DNA of 64,000 bases from Spirochaetales bacterium (GTDB lineage Bacteria > Spirochaetota > Spirochaetia > Treponematales > Treponemataceae): positions 779,580 to 843,579 of the forward strand of contig QKEL01000009.1 in NCBI GenBank assembly GCA_003252395.1, read 5' to 3'. Position 1 is the stretch's first letter. The number at the start of each line of letters is the position of its first letter. Shown in pieces: positions 49,839-58,321 of the stretch. The notes below the pieces were generated by a model. It was not told where the DNA came from and searched no databases. It worked only from the letters and a program-made list of their open reading frames with translations. A program made the translations under genes and the position numbers.

Positions 49839-51929
49839 CTAGAGCGTGGCCAGGAGCGACTTAATTTCCGCCGATTTCGGATATCCCGGGTTCGCGGACA
49901 GAAGGTCCTGCAGTACTTTCTTGGCGTTCGCCTTATCGCCCAGGCTTATGTGCAGCTTTCCGAGCTCATAGGCCGCATCCCACTGTTTCGGGTCAAGTTT
50001 CAATAGATCCGAATACGTGTCCCTGGCCTTTTCCGGCAAGCCAGCGCTGATGTACGAGCTCGCCAAATTGGCGCGAACGGCCGTATCCCTTTGATTCTTC
50101 GATACCGCCCGGGCATAGTGCTCAACCGATTTGTCAAATTGCTTTTTCAGGCCATAGGCCTTCCCCAGGTTGTTATTGACCTCGAAATTGTCCTTCTCAA
50201 TGCCATAGGCCGCCAGTAGTTGGTTCAGCGCGTCGTCCACGCGGTTCGCGTCGAGGTACATTACGCCGAGATTGACCCGGGGCTTAACGTATTTGGGGTC
50301 TGCGGCTATGGATCGGGCGTATTGCTGCAGCGCGATGTCCAACATGCCGTTTCGTTCCCCGGCCAGTCCGTATTCATAGAGGTACACCGCGTTTTTCGGG
50401 TCGCCATCCACGGCTTTTTTCGCGTAATCCAAGGCAGCCTCATTTTTGCCGAGTTCCAGTTGAACGGCCGCCATATTGTAATTCGTTTGGGAGTCGTCGG
50501 CGCCGAGGGTTAGGGCTTCCTTAAAATAGCGCTCCGCGTTCTGGTATTCGCCCTGCTTGGAATAGAGGGCGGCGAGCTCACGCAGGGCCGATACGTTACC
50601 GGGTTCGTATTTGAGGGCAGTCCCATAGGAGGTCGCGGCGCCGGGGAAATCGCCTTTTCGGTCAAGAAGCCGGGCAACCTCGATATGGGCCTTAACGTAA
50701 TCGGACTTTACGGCGATGGCTCCCCGGAAGGCCGCGAGGGCGGAGGAAACGTCTCCCGCGGAGCGGTACGACATGCCGAGGTTGAAAAAGGCCGGCTCAT
50801 AATCGCTTTTAAGCTTGGTTACCGTCGCGAAGCTTTTCGCGGCGTCGGAATACTGCTTTCTCACATACTGCTTTTTGCCCAACTCGTAGAGGTACAGGTA
50901 ATTGCCCCCGTCCAGTTTTACCGCGGTGAGGTTTTCCTGGTACGCGCTCTCGTTCTTCTTCTGGGCCTCGTATATCTGGGACTTAAGGTAATGGGTCGCC
51001 GCGATGGCGGGATCTGCCTCTACCGACTTATTCGCGAATTCCAACGCCGCGCTGAGCGCCTCGTCCCGAACGGTGCTATCCGTGGCGGATGAGGCGATAT
51101 CGAAGAGAGATTGCGCCATCTCCAAATACTTCGAGGCGGCGAACGATTTTTCTCCCGGCGGGAGCCTCGATTCCGCCTCGTCGAAGCTTGTCAGGGCGGA
51201 TCGTAGACTGCCTGAGGAGGCGCTATTCTTTCCCCTCGCGATAAGGTCATTCACTTCCTTAACGCGTTGTTGGGTTTCGGCGTTCTTTTTCGCCATTTCC
51301 TCTTCGAGCGCTTTCTTTCGCGCCTCTTCCGCAGCGGTCTGCTCTTTTTGCTGCCGTTCCAGCTCAGCCTTTTCGGCGGCGGCCTGGTCGGCGGCCGCTT
51401 TCTCCGCGGCCGCCTTGGCGGCGGCGTTAGCCGCGGCTACTTTATCCGCGGCCGCTTTCTCCTGGATCGCGTCGGCATCCAATTCGCCGCCGGTCCCCTT
51501 CGACTGGCTTCCGCCCGATTCGCCCATACGCGACGCGGCGCGCTGGGCCGCATCGGCGGCGGCGGATATCCTGGATACCGCCTGTCGGGCCGCTTCCAGG
51601 GCCGCGCGCAGTTCGGCCGCTTCCCCGGAGCCCGAGTCCAGTGCTTCCTGGGCCTTTTTCGCGGACAGCACCGCTTCCATAAGCTTATGCGCATCGGGAT
51701 CTTCGGGATTCTTTATCAAAAGTTCGTCTAAAAGATTGAGCGCCCGATCGTACTCTCCCCGATCCACGTAATTCCTGATCAGGGTCAGGGTATTAAGCCG
51801 CTGTTCGGCGGCTTGAGCCGCCGAACGGCCCTTCATCGAGCTCACGATGCCGAAGGCGCCTCCGGCGAGGGCAAGTATCACTGCGATCGCCGCCACCGCG
51901 CCAACGATTTTTTTCTGGGTACTATTCAA
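49839..51929 (-). CDS. Membrane-anchored TPR protein with Ala/Lys coiled coil
   Basis: 696 residues. A membrane segment (VGAVAAIAVILALAGGAFGIV, about 8-28) is followed by one TPR, an Ala/Lys/Glu-rich region around 150-230 (AAAKAAAEKAAADQAAAEKAE) and then about ten TPR repeats to the end, such as HYARAVSKNQRDTAVRANLAS. It is a scaffold in the membrane with its repeats in the periplasm or cytoplasm. Its start overlaps the end of the next TPR gene by 8 nt, so the two are cotranscribed. Confidence 0.8.
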   Translation of the reverse strand: MNSTQKKIVGAVAAIAVILALAGGAFGIVSSMKGRSAAQAAEQRLNTLTLIRNYVDRGEYDRALNLLDELLIKNPEDPDAHKLMEAVLSAKKAQEALDSGSGEAAELRAALEAARQAVSRISAAADAAQRAASRMGESGGSQSKGTGGELDADAIQEKAAADKVAAANAAAKAAAEKAAADQAAAEKAELERQQKEQTAAEEARKKALEEEMAKKNAETQQRVKEVNDLIARGKNSASSGSLRSALTSFDEAESRLPPGEKSFAASKYLEMAQSLFDIASSATDSTVRDEALSAALEFANKSVEADPAIAATHYLKSQIYEAQKKNESAYQENLTAVKLDGGNYLYLYELGKKQYVRKQYSDAAKSFATVTKLKSDYEPAFFNLGMSYRSAGDVSSALAAFRGAIAVKSDYVKAHIEVARLLDRKGDFPGAATSYGTALKYEPGNVSALRELAALYSKQGEYQNAERYFKEALTLGADDSQTNYNMAAVQLELGKNEAALDYAKKAVDGDPKNAVYLYEYGLAGERNGMLDIALQQYARSIAADPKYVKPRVNLGVMYLDANRVDDALNQLLAAYGIEKDNFEVNNNLGKAYGLKKQFDKSVEHYARAVSKNQRDTAVRANLASSYISAGLPEKARDTYSDLLKLDPKQWDAAYELGKLHISLGDKANAKKVLQDLLSANPGYPKSAEIKSLLATL

Positions 51930-52656
51930 GCTGTCCTTCCTCGTTGTATTCCAATATATCCTCGGAACCGGCAGAAAGCGTACTCGCGTCGTCGACCGAC
52001 TGCAACGACGAGCTCACCTCATCCAGTAATTTTCGATACCGTTCTGCGGCGGCTGCCTTTTCCGCTTCCGCTGCCGCCTTTTCGGCCGCCGAGCGCGCCG
52101 CCGCGTCTTCTTGCTTCAGGACTTCCTGGGAAAGAAGGTCAATCAGTTGCCGGATCGCGTCGCTTTGCCACGTCGCCGGATCAAGTACGAGATACGTCCG
52201 GTAATCCTCTACCGCGTCTTTGAAGCGGGACGATTCCACCCGGGAGTTCGCGCGATTGAGATAGGCGGGCGCATAGGCGGTATCCAAACCGATAGCCCGG
52301 GTATACATAGCCTCGGCCTCGGAAAAAAGGCCTTGAATATAGTATACGTTCCCCGCGTCGAAGAACAGGACCTTACGGTCCGTCCCCGGAGCCGACGTTC
52401 CCTTCATGAAGGTGGATATCGCGTCGGCGTACTTGCCGGTTTGCTGATAGCAAAGCCCCAGGTAGGTGAATACCCGCGGGTCGGTACCCGCCAACTGGGA
52501 GGCCTGAAAAAGCATGGGTATGGCTTCATCGGGCTTATTCGACTTGAATAGACGCTCCCCCTCGGCGAAATAATCCAGGGCCCCCGCGAAGGAGAGTACG
52601 CAGAGCGAGAGGAGGGCGCACAAGGCGCTCCGACGGGCTTTATTGCTCGTTTTCAT
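51922..52656 (-). CDS. Secreted TPR protein
   Basis: 244 residues. The signal peptide RRSALCALLSLCVLSFAGALDYF is followed by four TPRs (RVFTYLGLCYQQTGKYADAISTFMKG, YAPAYLNRANSRVESSRFKDAV and others). A C-terminal Ala/Lys/Glu-rich coil (EDAAARSAAEKAAAEAEKAA) ends the protein. I chose ATG 52656; upstream frame residues overlap the divergent promoter. The composition resembles TmpB-like Treponema proteins, but I cannot confirm orthology. It is the first gene of the pair on the minus strand. Confidence 0.75.
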   Translation of the reverse strand: MKTSNKARRSALCALLSLCVLSFAGALDYFAEGERLFKSNKPDEAIPMLFQASQLAGTDPRVFTYLGLCYQQTGKYADAISTFMKGTSAPGTDRKVLFFDAGNVYYIQGLFSEAEAMYTRAIGLDTAYAPAYLNRANSRVESSRFKDAVEDYRTYLVLDPATWQSDAIRQLIDLLSQEVLKQEDAAARSAAEKAAAEAEKAAAAERYRKLLDEVSSSLQSVDDASTLSAGSEDILEYNEEGQLE

Positions 52657-52658
52657 AT

Positions 52659-52685
52659 TTGACAATACCCCACAAAAGCTATAGT
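52659..52685 (+). promoter_or_regulatory. Promoter of the TPR-Mrr-like gene
   Basis: TTGACA (52659-52664) and TATAGT (52680-52685) with 15-bp spacing. The ATG follows 8 nt after the -10 box. No ribosome site is present. Confidence 0.6.
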
Positions 52686-52693
52686 CTTGATAT

Positions 52694-54070
52694 ATGTCAT
52701 CAATGTTCATCGGTTTTATCCTGATTCTCGGCACCGGCGTCGCGGTTCTGCTGATTTTTTTGGTCAAATCATTCCTTGTTCCCCAAAAAAAGGCAGGAAT
52801 CGAAAAACTGATTGCCAACGGTAAGTTTTCCCAAGCCATTAAACAGGCTAAAATGATGATAACCCGAGACTCTCGGGATCCCGAAGCGCGATACCTTCTC
52901 GGGAAGGCCTACCTCGCCGATGGGAAATCCGAACTGGCCCTCATGGAATTCAAGGCTGTCAACGCGACAGCCATTTTTTCTAAGTCGATTCCCGAGGCCG
53001 CCTTCAGAAAAACGATCGCGCAGCTCTTCCTGAAATACAACCAGCCTGAAGAAGCACTCAAGGAATACTTGCTGCTGATCAAGCTCGAGCCCTTCCAAGC
53101 TGAACACTATTATAACGCCGCGCAGCTTTTCGAACAACGGGACAACAGCGAACAGGCTATATCCTATTACAAGAAGGCGGCCGAAACAGACCCAAAAAAC
53201 GCCAGCGCGCACGCGGCGCTCGGGCTTCTTCTCTTTAGAAACAAACAAATGACCGACGCGAAACAGGAAATCAACATTGCCCTTCGCCTCGATCCCAAAA
53301 ACACCAAAGCGTATTTCTTTCAGGGAAAGCTTCTTAAGGAAAGCCATGATTACGCGAACGCGCTCTCGGCGTTCGAAAAAGCGCTCCGCGATCCCGAATT
53401 AAAGCAGAAGGCAATGATCGAACGGGGTTGTTGCTATATGGAAGCAAACAGCCTGGAAAAGGCCGTTCTCGAATTTGATCGTGCCATAAAAATAAGCACC
53501 GACGAGACGTCGAACGATACGCTCCACGCCCGGTATTTTCTGGCGGCGTGCTACGAGAAAAAAAGGGATATCGACCTCGCAATCGAACAGTGGGAAAAAA
53601 TCTTCGCGAAAAAGCGGAGTTTTCGGGATATCGGCGAAAAACTCTCGCAATACCAGGAACTACGGTCCAATGATCACATAAAAGAATACCTTACGGCCAC
53701 GAAAGACGATTTTTTCACGATCTGCCGGGCCGTGACGACCCAGGGACTGGAACTCTCCGTCCGGGACATTTATGAAACCAAGTTCGGATGCGGCCTGGTC
53801 GCCGTGGAAAACGACGCGGAAAAATGGCGCAACGTAAGAAAAATGCCCCGCCTGATCCTCTTCTATCGAGATCCGAACATGATCGAGGACAGCTTTCTCA
53901 GGAGCTTGCAGGAAGACATGAAAAAACAGTCAATTATTCGCGGCGTGGTGGTTACCAGTTCGGGATTCACCCGAACGGCGCTTGAGTTCGCGGAAAGCCG
54001 ACCGCTTGAATTGATCGGTCGGGAAAAACTGGAACAGATTCTGGCTTCCATCAAAGTCTTTGACACCTAA
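52694..54070 (+). CDS. TPR protein with C-terminal Mrr-like domain
   Basis: 458 residues. A membrane segment (MFIGFILILGTGVAVLLIFLV) begins it, then about eight TPRs over 35-320 (AFEKALRDPELKQKAMIERGCC and others). From about 340 a domain resembling Mrr-type restriction-endonuclease folds follows: RDIYETKFGCGLVAVENDAEK and then VVVTSSGFTRTALEFAESRP and LELIGREKLEQIL. The D/E-x-K catalytic residues of Mrr are not visible, so it is probably a DNA-binding or inactive copy. It is followed closely by the metallophosphoesterase gene. Confidence 0.65.
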   Translation: MSSMFIGFILILGTGVAVLLIFLVKSFLVPQKKAGIEKLIANGKFSQAIKQAKMMITRDSRDPEARYLLGKAYLADGKSELALMEFKAVNATAIFSKSIPEAAFRKTIAQLFLKYNQPEEALKEYLLLIKLEPFQAEHYYNAAQLFEQRDNSEQAISYYKKAAETDPKNASAHAALGLLLFRNKQMTDAKQEINIALRLDPKNTKAYFFQGKLLKESHDYANALSAFEKALRDPELKQKAMIERGCCYMEANSLEKAVLEFDRAIKISTDETSNDTLHARYFLAACYEKKRDIDLAIEQWEKIFAKKRSFRDIGEKLSQYQELRSNDHIKEYLTATKDDFFTICRAVTTQGLELSVRDIYETKFGCGLVAVENDAEKWRNVRKMPRLILFYRDPNMIEDSFLRSLQEDMKKQSIIRGVVVTSSGFTRTALEFAESRPLELIGREKLEQILASIKVFDT

Positions 54071-54082
54071 TCCGCGATTGCC

Positions 54083-54757
54083 ATGAAAATCCTGTGCGTC
54101 TCCGACCAAATCGATCCGCTTGTATACAGTACCTCGGTCAAAGAGAGGTATAAGGACGTTGATTTCGTGATTTCCGCGGGCGACCTTCCCATGGAGTATC
54201 TCGATTTCATCGTGTCGGCCATGAACAAGCCCGTATATTTCGTTTTCGGGAACCATAACCTGAACGAATTTGGGCTGTATCATCGGGTCGATGACCGGGA
54301 ATACGCCCAGCGAATAGGAAAATTCTCCCCGGATTTCGGGCATGGCGCGCAATATCTCGGTTTTACGACAAAGCGGGAAGGTAAAACGCTCCTTGCCGGC
54401 GTATCCGGTTCCAAGCGATACAATAAGGGACTGAACCAATATACGGAAAGCCAAATGAAGCGCAAGCTGCTTTCCCTGGTTCCCCGGTTATTGATCAACA
54501 GGCTACTCTACGGCCGCTATCTCGATATTTTCGTCACGCACGCCTCGCCCGCCGGGATACACGATAAAAGCGATCCCTGCCATCAGGGATTCGAATGCTT
54601 CAAATGGTTCATGAGGAAATTCGAGCCCCGTTATCTCATTCATGGCCATATCCATCTATACGATTTACAGGACATTCGCGTATCCCGATATGAAAAAACC
54701 ACCGTTATCAACGCATACAGCCATTTCATACTCGATACAGATGAGGGATCACGATGA
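54083..54757 (+). CDS. Metallophosphoesterase
   Basis: 224 residues with the calcineurin-like metal ligands: LCVSDQIDP (D8), SAGDLPMEYL (GD), FGNHNLNE (GNH), VTHASPAG (TH) and IHGHIHLYDLQ (GHxH). It is the Mre11/YfcE-type small branch. Its substrate is unknown and could be a nucleotide or protein phosphate. It follows the TPR-Mrr gene by 12 bp, and its TGA overlaps the next ATG by 4 nt. Confidence 0.85.
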   Translation: MKILCVSDQIDPLVYSTSVKERYKDVDFVISAGDLPMEYLDFIVSAMNKPVYFVFGNHNLNEFGLYHRVDDREYAQRIGKFSPDFGHGAQYLGFTTKREGKTLLAGVSGSKRYNKGLNQYTESQMKRKLLSLVPRLLINRLLYGRYLDIFVTHASPAGIHDKSDPCHQGFECFKWFMRKFEPRYLIHGHIHLYDLQDIRVSRYEKTTVINAYSHFILDTDEGSR

Positions 54758-55662
54758 GCAATTTTTTCTTCAAGAATCAGGCAGCCGAAGACTTCACCAA
54801 AGCGCGAAATATGGCTTTATTCAACGAAATCCAGAATTTTCTCTATCCGGATAAGCGCCGGTTGCTCTCTTTCAACGACGTAAAGAAAATCCTCAAGCCC
54901 CAGAACGAGGTATACGCGGGGATGCAGATCGTCCCCATCAACAAAATCGTCGGAAGCGAGGGGCGCTACCAGGATTTTGACAATCACTTCCTGCCGCGGA
55001 CCAATTTGCTGAAATCGCGCTGGGCCCGGGTCGACGAGGCGCACCTGAACGATATCGTGCTTCCGCCCATCCAATTATACGAGATCGGCGGGCTGTACTT
55101 CGTCAGGGACGGAAACCACCGGGTATCGGTCGCGAAAATGCAGGGCGTTGAATATATCGACGCCGAGGTCATTTCCCTGAAAAGCGAGATCCATCTCAAG
55201 CCTCACGTGACCCCCCAAACGATCCTTTCCGAGGTTATTAAATACGAAAAGCGGATCTTTTACGCCAATACGCAATTTGGAGACCTGACCGAGGATTGGC
55301 ATCTGGATTTTACCAGTCCGGGACAGTACGACGTTATCTATAACCATATACTCGGCCATAAGTACTATATCAACGAAGGACTTCCAACCGAAATAGCCTT
55401 TGGCGACGCGCTTATCTCCTGGTACGATAAGGTTTACTTGCCGGTTATGCATGTCATTAAGCGGTATCGGTTATTGAGGAAATTCAAGCATAGAACCGCG
55501 AGCGATTTGTATGTGTGGATAATCAAGCAATGGGACGAATTAAAGACGAAATACGGAAGCGAGGTACCCCTGGACGAAGCGACCAAATCCCTCACCGATC
55601 CGGAGGCGAAACCCATTCGGGGGTTGTGGGCGCGCCTCTTCGGCAAGCGCGATCAAACTTGA
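54754..55662 (+). CDS. ParB-like (DGNHRVS) protein
   Basis: 302 residues. The central motif YFVRDGNHRVSVAKMQGVEYIDAEV is the ParB/Sulfiredoxin-like nuclease fold signature, and LPPIQLYEIGGLYFV precedes it. The C-terminal 150 residues are helical and unrecognised (KHRTASDLYVWIIKQWDELKTKY). It overlaps the metallophosphoesterase gene by 4 nt (ATGA), which suggests the two act together. I do not know its role; it may be a DNA-linked regulator. Confidence 0.65.
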   Translation: MSNFFFKNQAAEDFTKARNMALFNEIQNFLYPDKRRLLSFNDVKKILKPQNEVYAGMQIVPINKIVGSEGRYQDFDNHFLPRTNLLKSRWARVDEAHLNDIVLPPIQLYEIGGLYFVRDGNHRVSVAKMQGVEYIDAEVISLKSEIHLKPHVTPQTILSEVIKYEKRIFYANTQFGDLTEDWHLDFTSPGQYDVIYNHILGHKYYINEGLPTEIAFGDALISWYDKVYLPVMHVIKRYRLLRKFKHRTASDLYVWIIKQWDELKTKYGSEVPLDEATKSLTDPEAKPIRGLWARLFGKRDQT

Positions 55663-55687
55663 CGGGTCAGGACAACGATGGTACACT
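55659..55687 (+). promoter_or_regulatory. Promoter of the partner-switching module
   Basis: TTGACG and TACACT with 17-bp spacing, ending 9 nt before the SpoIIE-type ATG. It overlaps the stop of the ParB-like gene. No ribosome site follows. Confidence 0.6.
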
Positions 55688-55696
55688 TTTTATACA

Positions 55697-57340
55697 ATGC
55701 AAAACGCACTTCTTGATTCGTTCGCCGTTATTCCCGTACTGGCCAGCCTTTTGGTTCAGGGAATAGCGGCAGTTCTGTTTTTCCGGATTCGGGCAAACGC
55801 GCCCGAAAAGCTGCCCCGAAAAGCCTTTTTTTCCATCCCCTTGATCATCCTTGCCATAATGGCGGCATCGAGTCTCATCGCGCTTTTTATTCCCTCGTTA
55901 ACGATTTATTCCGGAGGAATGCTCGTTGCCAGCGCGTTCGCGCTTGCCCTGATCCTTGCCCTGGCGGCCTATAAGCCCACGGTCGTTTCCGATACCGGAA
56001 CCGACGAGACCCAATCGTCCAATGAGCCCTGCGAGGACCCCTTGGTGGATATTGGGCGGCAATTTCTCGAGAATGTTTCCGAGTCCCTCTCCAACGACGT
56101 CAATCTCGTCAGGCTTCTGGATTTCGTGAACGAAACCCAAATCGCCCAAACCGGGGCCGACGGCGGCGTTATCTTCATCACCGACGATTTCGACGATATT
56201 ATCGTTTCAAAATCGTTCAAGGGCAATTTTCCCCCTCCCTATAAGCTGCCCTCGGATTTGCCGCATAAACCCGTCCGGGTAGAAACCAATTTCCGCTACG
56301 CCCAGTTCAACCTCGGCGAAACCATTTTCGGCGAAATAGCCAAGAACGGGAAATCCGCCCTCATTCCGGACGGCACGAAGGATTCGAGGATATTCGTGAA
56401 CGAAAGCGAGGACTTTTTGAGGCCCGGCAGCTATATTTTCGTGCCGCTCATGGTTAAGGACCGCGTCGTGGGCGTTTCGGGAATTGCCCGGCTCCCCGAG
56501 CGAGCCCCCTTCGGCGAAGCCGAATTCAGGGTCGCCACTACCCTTGCCGCGTATGCGGGAGCGGCGATCAACAATATTTACGGCATTCAGGAAGTGCTCG
56601 AGCGCGCCGACTTAGAGCGAGAGGCCAGCATCGCGTCAAAGATCCAGAAGACGCTGCATCCGAAAAGGCTTCCCGAATTGCCTGAAGTCGGTTTCGGATC
56701 CTTTTTTAACCCGACCAAGGGCGTATGCGGGGATTATTTCGACATTATCCTCGCCCGCCGAGACCGGATCGGGCTGACGATCGCCGACGTCGCCGGCAAG
56801 GGCATTCAATCCAGCATGGTTATGATGATGGTACGCTCGATCCTCCAACTGGTAACCAATACCACCCGCGACGCGGGGACCATCCTTGATTGGGTAAACA
56901 AGGGTATTACCGGAAAAATCGACATGGATCATTATGCCACCATTTCGTACGTAAGCTATAACTCCGGCGAACATACCATCGATTATTCCTCGGCGGGACA
57001 TCAACCCATGCTTTTATGGCGGGAAAATAGGGGCGAAATGGAAACCGTCCGCCAAACTACCGATCCTATCGGCGTGGAACGCTCGTCGGTGTACGAAAAT
57101 GAGAAGTTGACAGTGGATGTAGGAGATATTATTATACTTTTTACTGATGGACTAATCGAGGCATTGAATCATGAAGGACGCCAGTTCGGGATCGAAAATC
57201 TTTCCCGTATCGTAAGCGAAAACCATGCCTCTTCGGCCAAAGAAATTGCAACGGAAGTCAAACATAATCTTCAGGCATTTTTGGGATCCGCAAACCTTCA
57301 TGATGACCAAACGCTTTTGATCATGAAGATCAAAGCCTAA
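55697..57340 (+). CDS. SpoIIE-type PP2C phosphatase with GAF domain
   Basis: 547 residues. Three N-terminal hydrophobic segments come first (VIPVLASLLVQGIAAVLFF, IPLIILAIMAASSLIALFI, LVASAFALALILALAA). A GAF-like domain follows at about 135-300 (VNETQIAQTGADGGVIFITDD). The C-terminal SpoIIE/PP2C domain has SKIQKTLHPKRLPELPEVG, YFDIILARRDRIGLTIADVAG, and SAGHQPMLLW, IILFTDGLIEALN metal-site motifs. It is the sensor-phosphatase of the module, dephosphorylating the STAS protein downstream. Its start looks leaderless. Confidence 0.9.
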   Translation: MQNALLDSFAVIPVLASLLVQGIAAVLFFRIRANAPEKLPRKAFFSIPLIILAIMAASSLIALFIPSLTIYSGGMLVASAFALALILALAAYKPTVVSDTGTDETQSSNEPCEDPLVDIGRQFLENVSESLSNDVNLVRLLDFVNETQIAQTGADGGVIFITDDFDDIIVSKSFKGNFPPPYKLPSDLPHKPVRVETNFRYAQFNLGETIFGEIAKNGKSALIPDGTKDSRIFVNESEDFLRPGSYIFVPLMVKDRVVGVSGIARLPERAPFGEAEFRVATTLAAYAGAAINNIYGIQEVLERADLEREASIASKIQKTLHPKRLPELPEVGFGSFFNPTKGVCGDYFDIILARRDRIGLTIADVAGKGIQSSMVMMMVRSILQLVTNTTRDAGTILDWVNKGITGKIDMDHYATISYVSYNSGEHTIDYSSAGHQPMLLWRENRGEMETVRQTTDPIGVERSSVYENEKLTVDVGDIIILFTDGLIEALNHEGRQFGIENLSRIVSENHASSAKEIATEVKHNLQAFLGSANLHDDQTLLIMKIKA

Positions 57341-57364
57341 CAACGGGAAAGGAGCAGCATTTGT

Positions 57365-57703
57365 ATGGAACTTAAGATCAGGAAAAACGGTGAAGTATAC
57401 ATCATAGACGTGAACGGGGAAATGGATCTGTACAATTCGTACAAACTCAAGGAACTCGTCATGAAAATGCTTGAGAAAAACGTTCAAGCGTTTATCATCA
57501 ACCTGGAGCAGGTCGATTATATCGATTCATCCGGTATTGGCGCCCTCATCTATATCTGCTCCACCGTTAAGAAAATGAACCTTAAACTGGCGATTACGAA
57601 CATTCACGGTTCCGTAAAGAAGGTCATTGAGCTTACCAAACTCATGGGCTATTTCCCGATAACGAACAGCATTGAAGAAGCCCTCCAGCAGATGGAAGGC
57701 TGA
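57365..57703 (+). CDS. STAS anti-sigma-factor antagonist
   Basis: 112 residues, the SpoIIAA/RsbV type. VYIIDVNGEMDLYNSYKLKELV and INLEQVDYIDSSGIGALI, where the serine in DSSG is the phosphorylation site, are typical. A good ribosome site (AAAGGAGC) precedes the ATG. It lies between the phosphatase and the HATPase gene, the standard order for a partner-switching module. Confidence 0.93.
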   Translation: MELKIRKNGEVYIIDVNGEMDLYNSYKLKELVMKMLEKNVQAFIINLEQVDYIDSSGIGALIYICSTVKKMNLKLAITNIHGSVKKVIELTKLMGYFPITNSIEEALQQMEG

Positions 57704-57725
57704 AACCATTACAGGAGATAGGTAC

Positions 57726-58277
57726 ATGAACCCAATAAAAGAACTTCGCGCCGACGGAAGCGATCCCCTGTTCGATAAGACGAATATGCTCTACAAGGAG
57801 TTTCCTTCCGACTTTCGACAGATACGCTATTTCACCCTCTTGATCGTACAGTCCGCTCCTTTGGAAATAAAGGAGATTAACCTGCTGGAACAGCAAATCA
57901 GCGAAATAATCAAGAACGCGGTGAAGCACGGCAATGATTGCGATCTTAACAAGAAGGTTCGCGTATGGTATTCATTCAGTTCTACCCACGCGCACCTTAT
58001 CGTTGAGGACGAGGGCGACGGTTTCAAGGATCTCGACAAATGGAACGATTTCAACCGAAAAAGGCTCGAGTGCCTGTACCAACAGGACTTTGAACACCTT
58101 GGCTCATACGTTTCCTTCCGAACGCTGAAAAGCGATGAACAGGATGGAGGAAATGCCCTATTCGCAGCCCTGGAGTATTGGAACGGCGGATTCGTTTACA
58201 ACGATAAGCGGAACGGCGTCGCGATGCTTAAGAAATACCCCCAACGAAGGCACGGTATCTCCATAGACGGGGAGTAA
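57726..58277 (+). CDS. RsbW-like anti-sigma serine kinase/HATPase
   Basis: 183 residues of the HATPase_c family. The N box is EIIKNAVKHGNDC, and the G1 box is LIVEDEGDGFKD. The later region (DGGNALFAALEYWNGGFVYND, then GVAMLKKYPQRR) is close to the C-terminal part of RsbW-like proteins. It would phosphorylate the STAS protein or bind a sigma factor. I start it at ATG 57726, preceded by GGAGATAGG. No sigma gene lies in the window. Confidence 0.85.
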   Translation: MNPIKELRADGSDPLFDKTNMLYKEFPSDFRQIRYFTLLIVQSAPLEIKEINLLEQQISEIIKNAVKHGNDCDLNKKVRVWYSFSSTHAHLIVEDEGDGFKDLDKWNDFNRKRLECLYQQDFEHLGSYVSFRTLKSDEQDGGNALFAALEYWNGGFVYNDKRNGVAMLKKYPQRRHGISIDGE

Positions 58278-58292
58278 GTTGGCCTGAAATCG

Positions 58293-58321
58293 AAAAAACG
58301 GTCCGAAAGGGCCGTTTTTTT
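58293..58321. terminator. Bidirectional terminator after the partner-switching module
   Basis: AACGGTCC-GAAA-GGGCCGTT stem flanked by A-run and T-run. It can end the module (plus) and the PilZ-like gene (minus). Confidence 0.88.
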
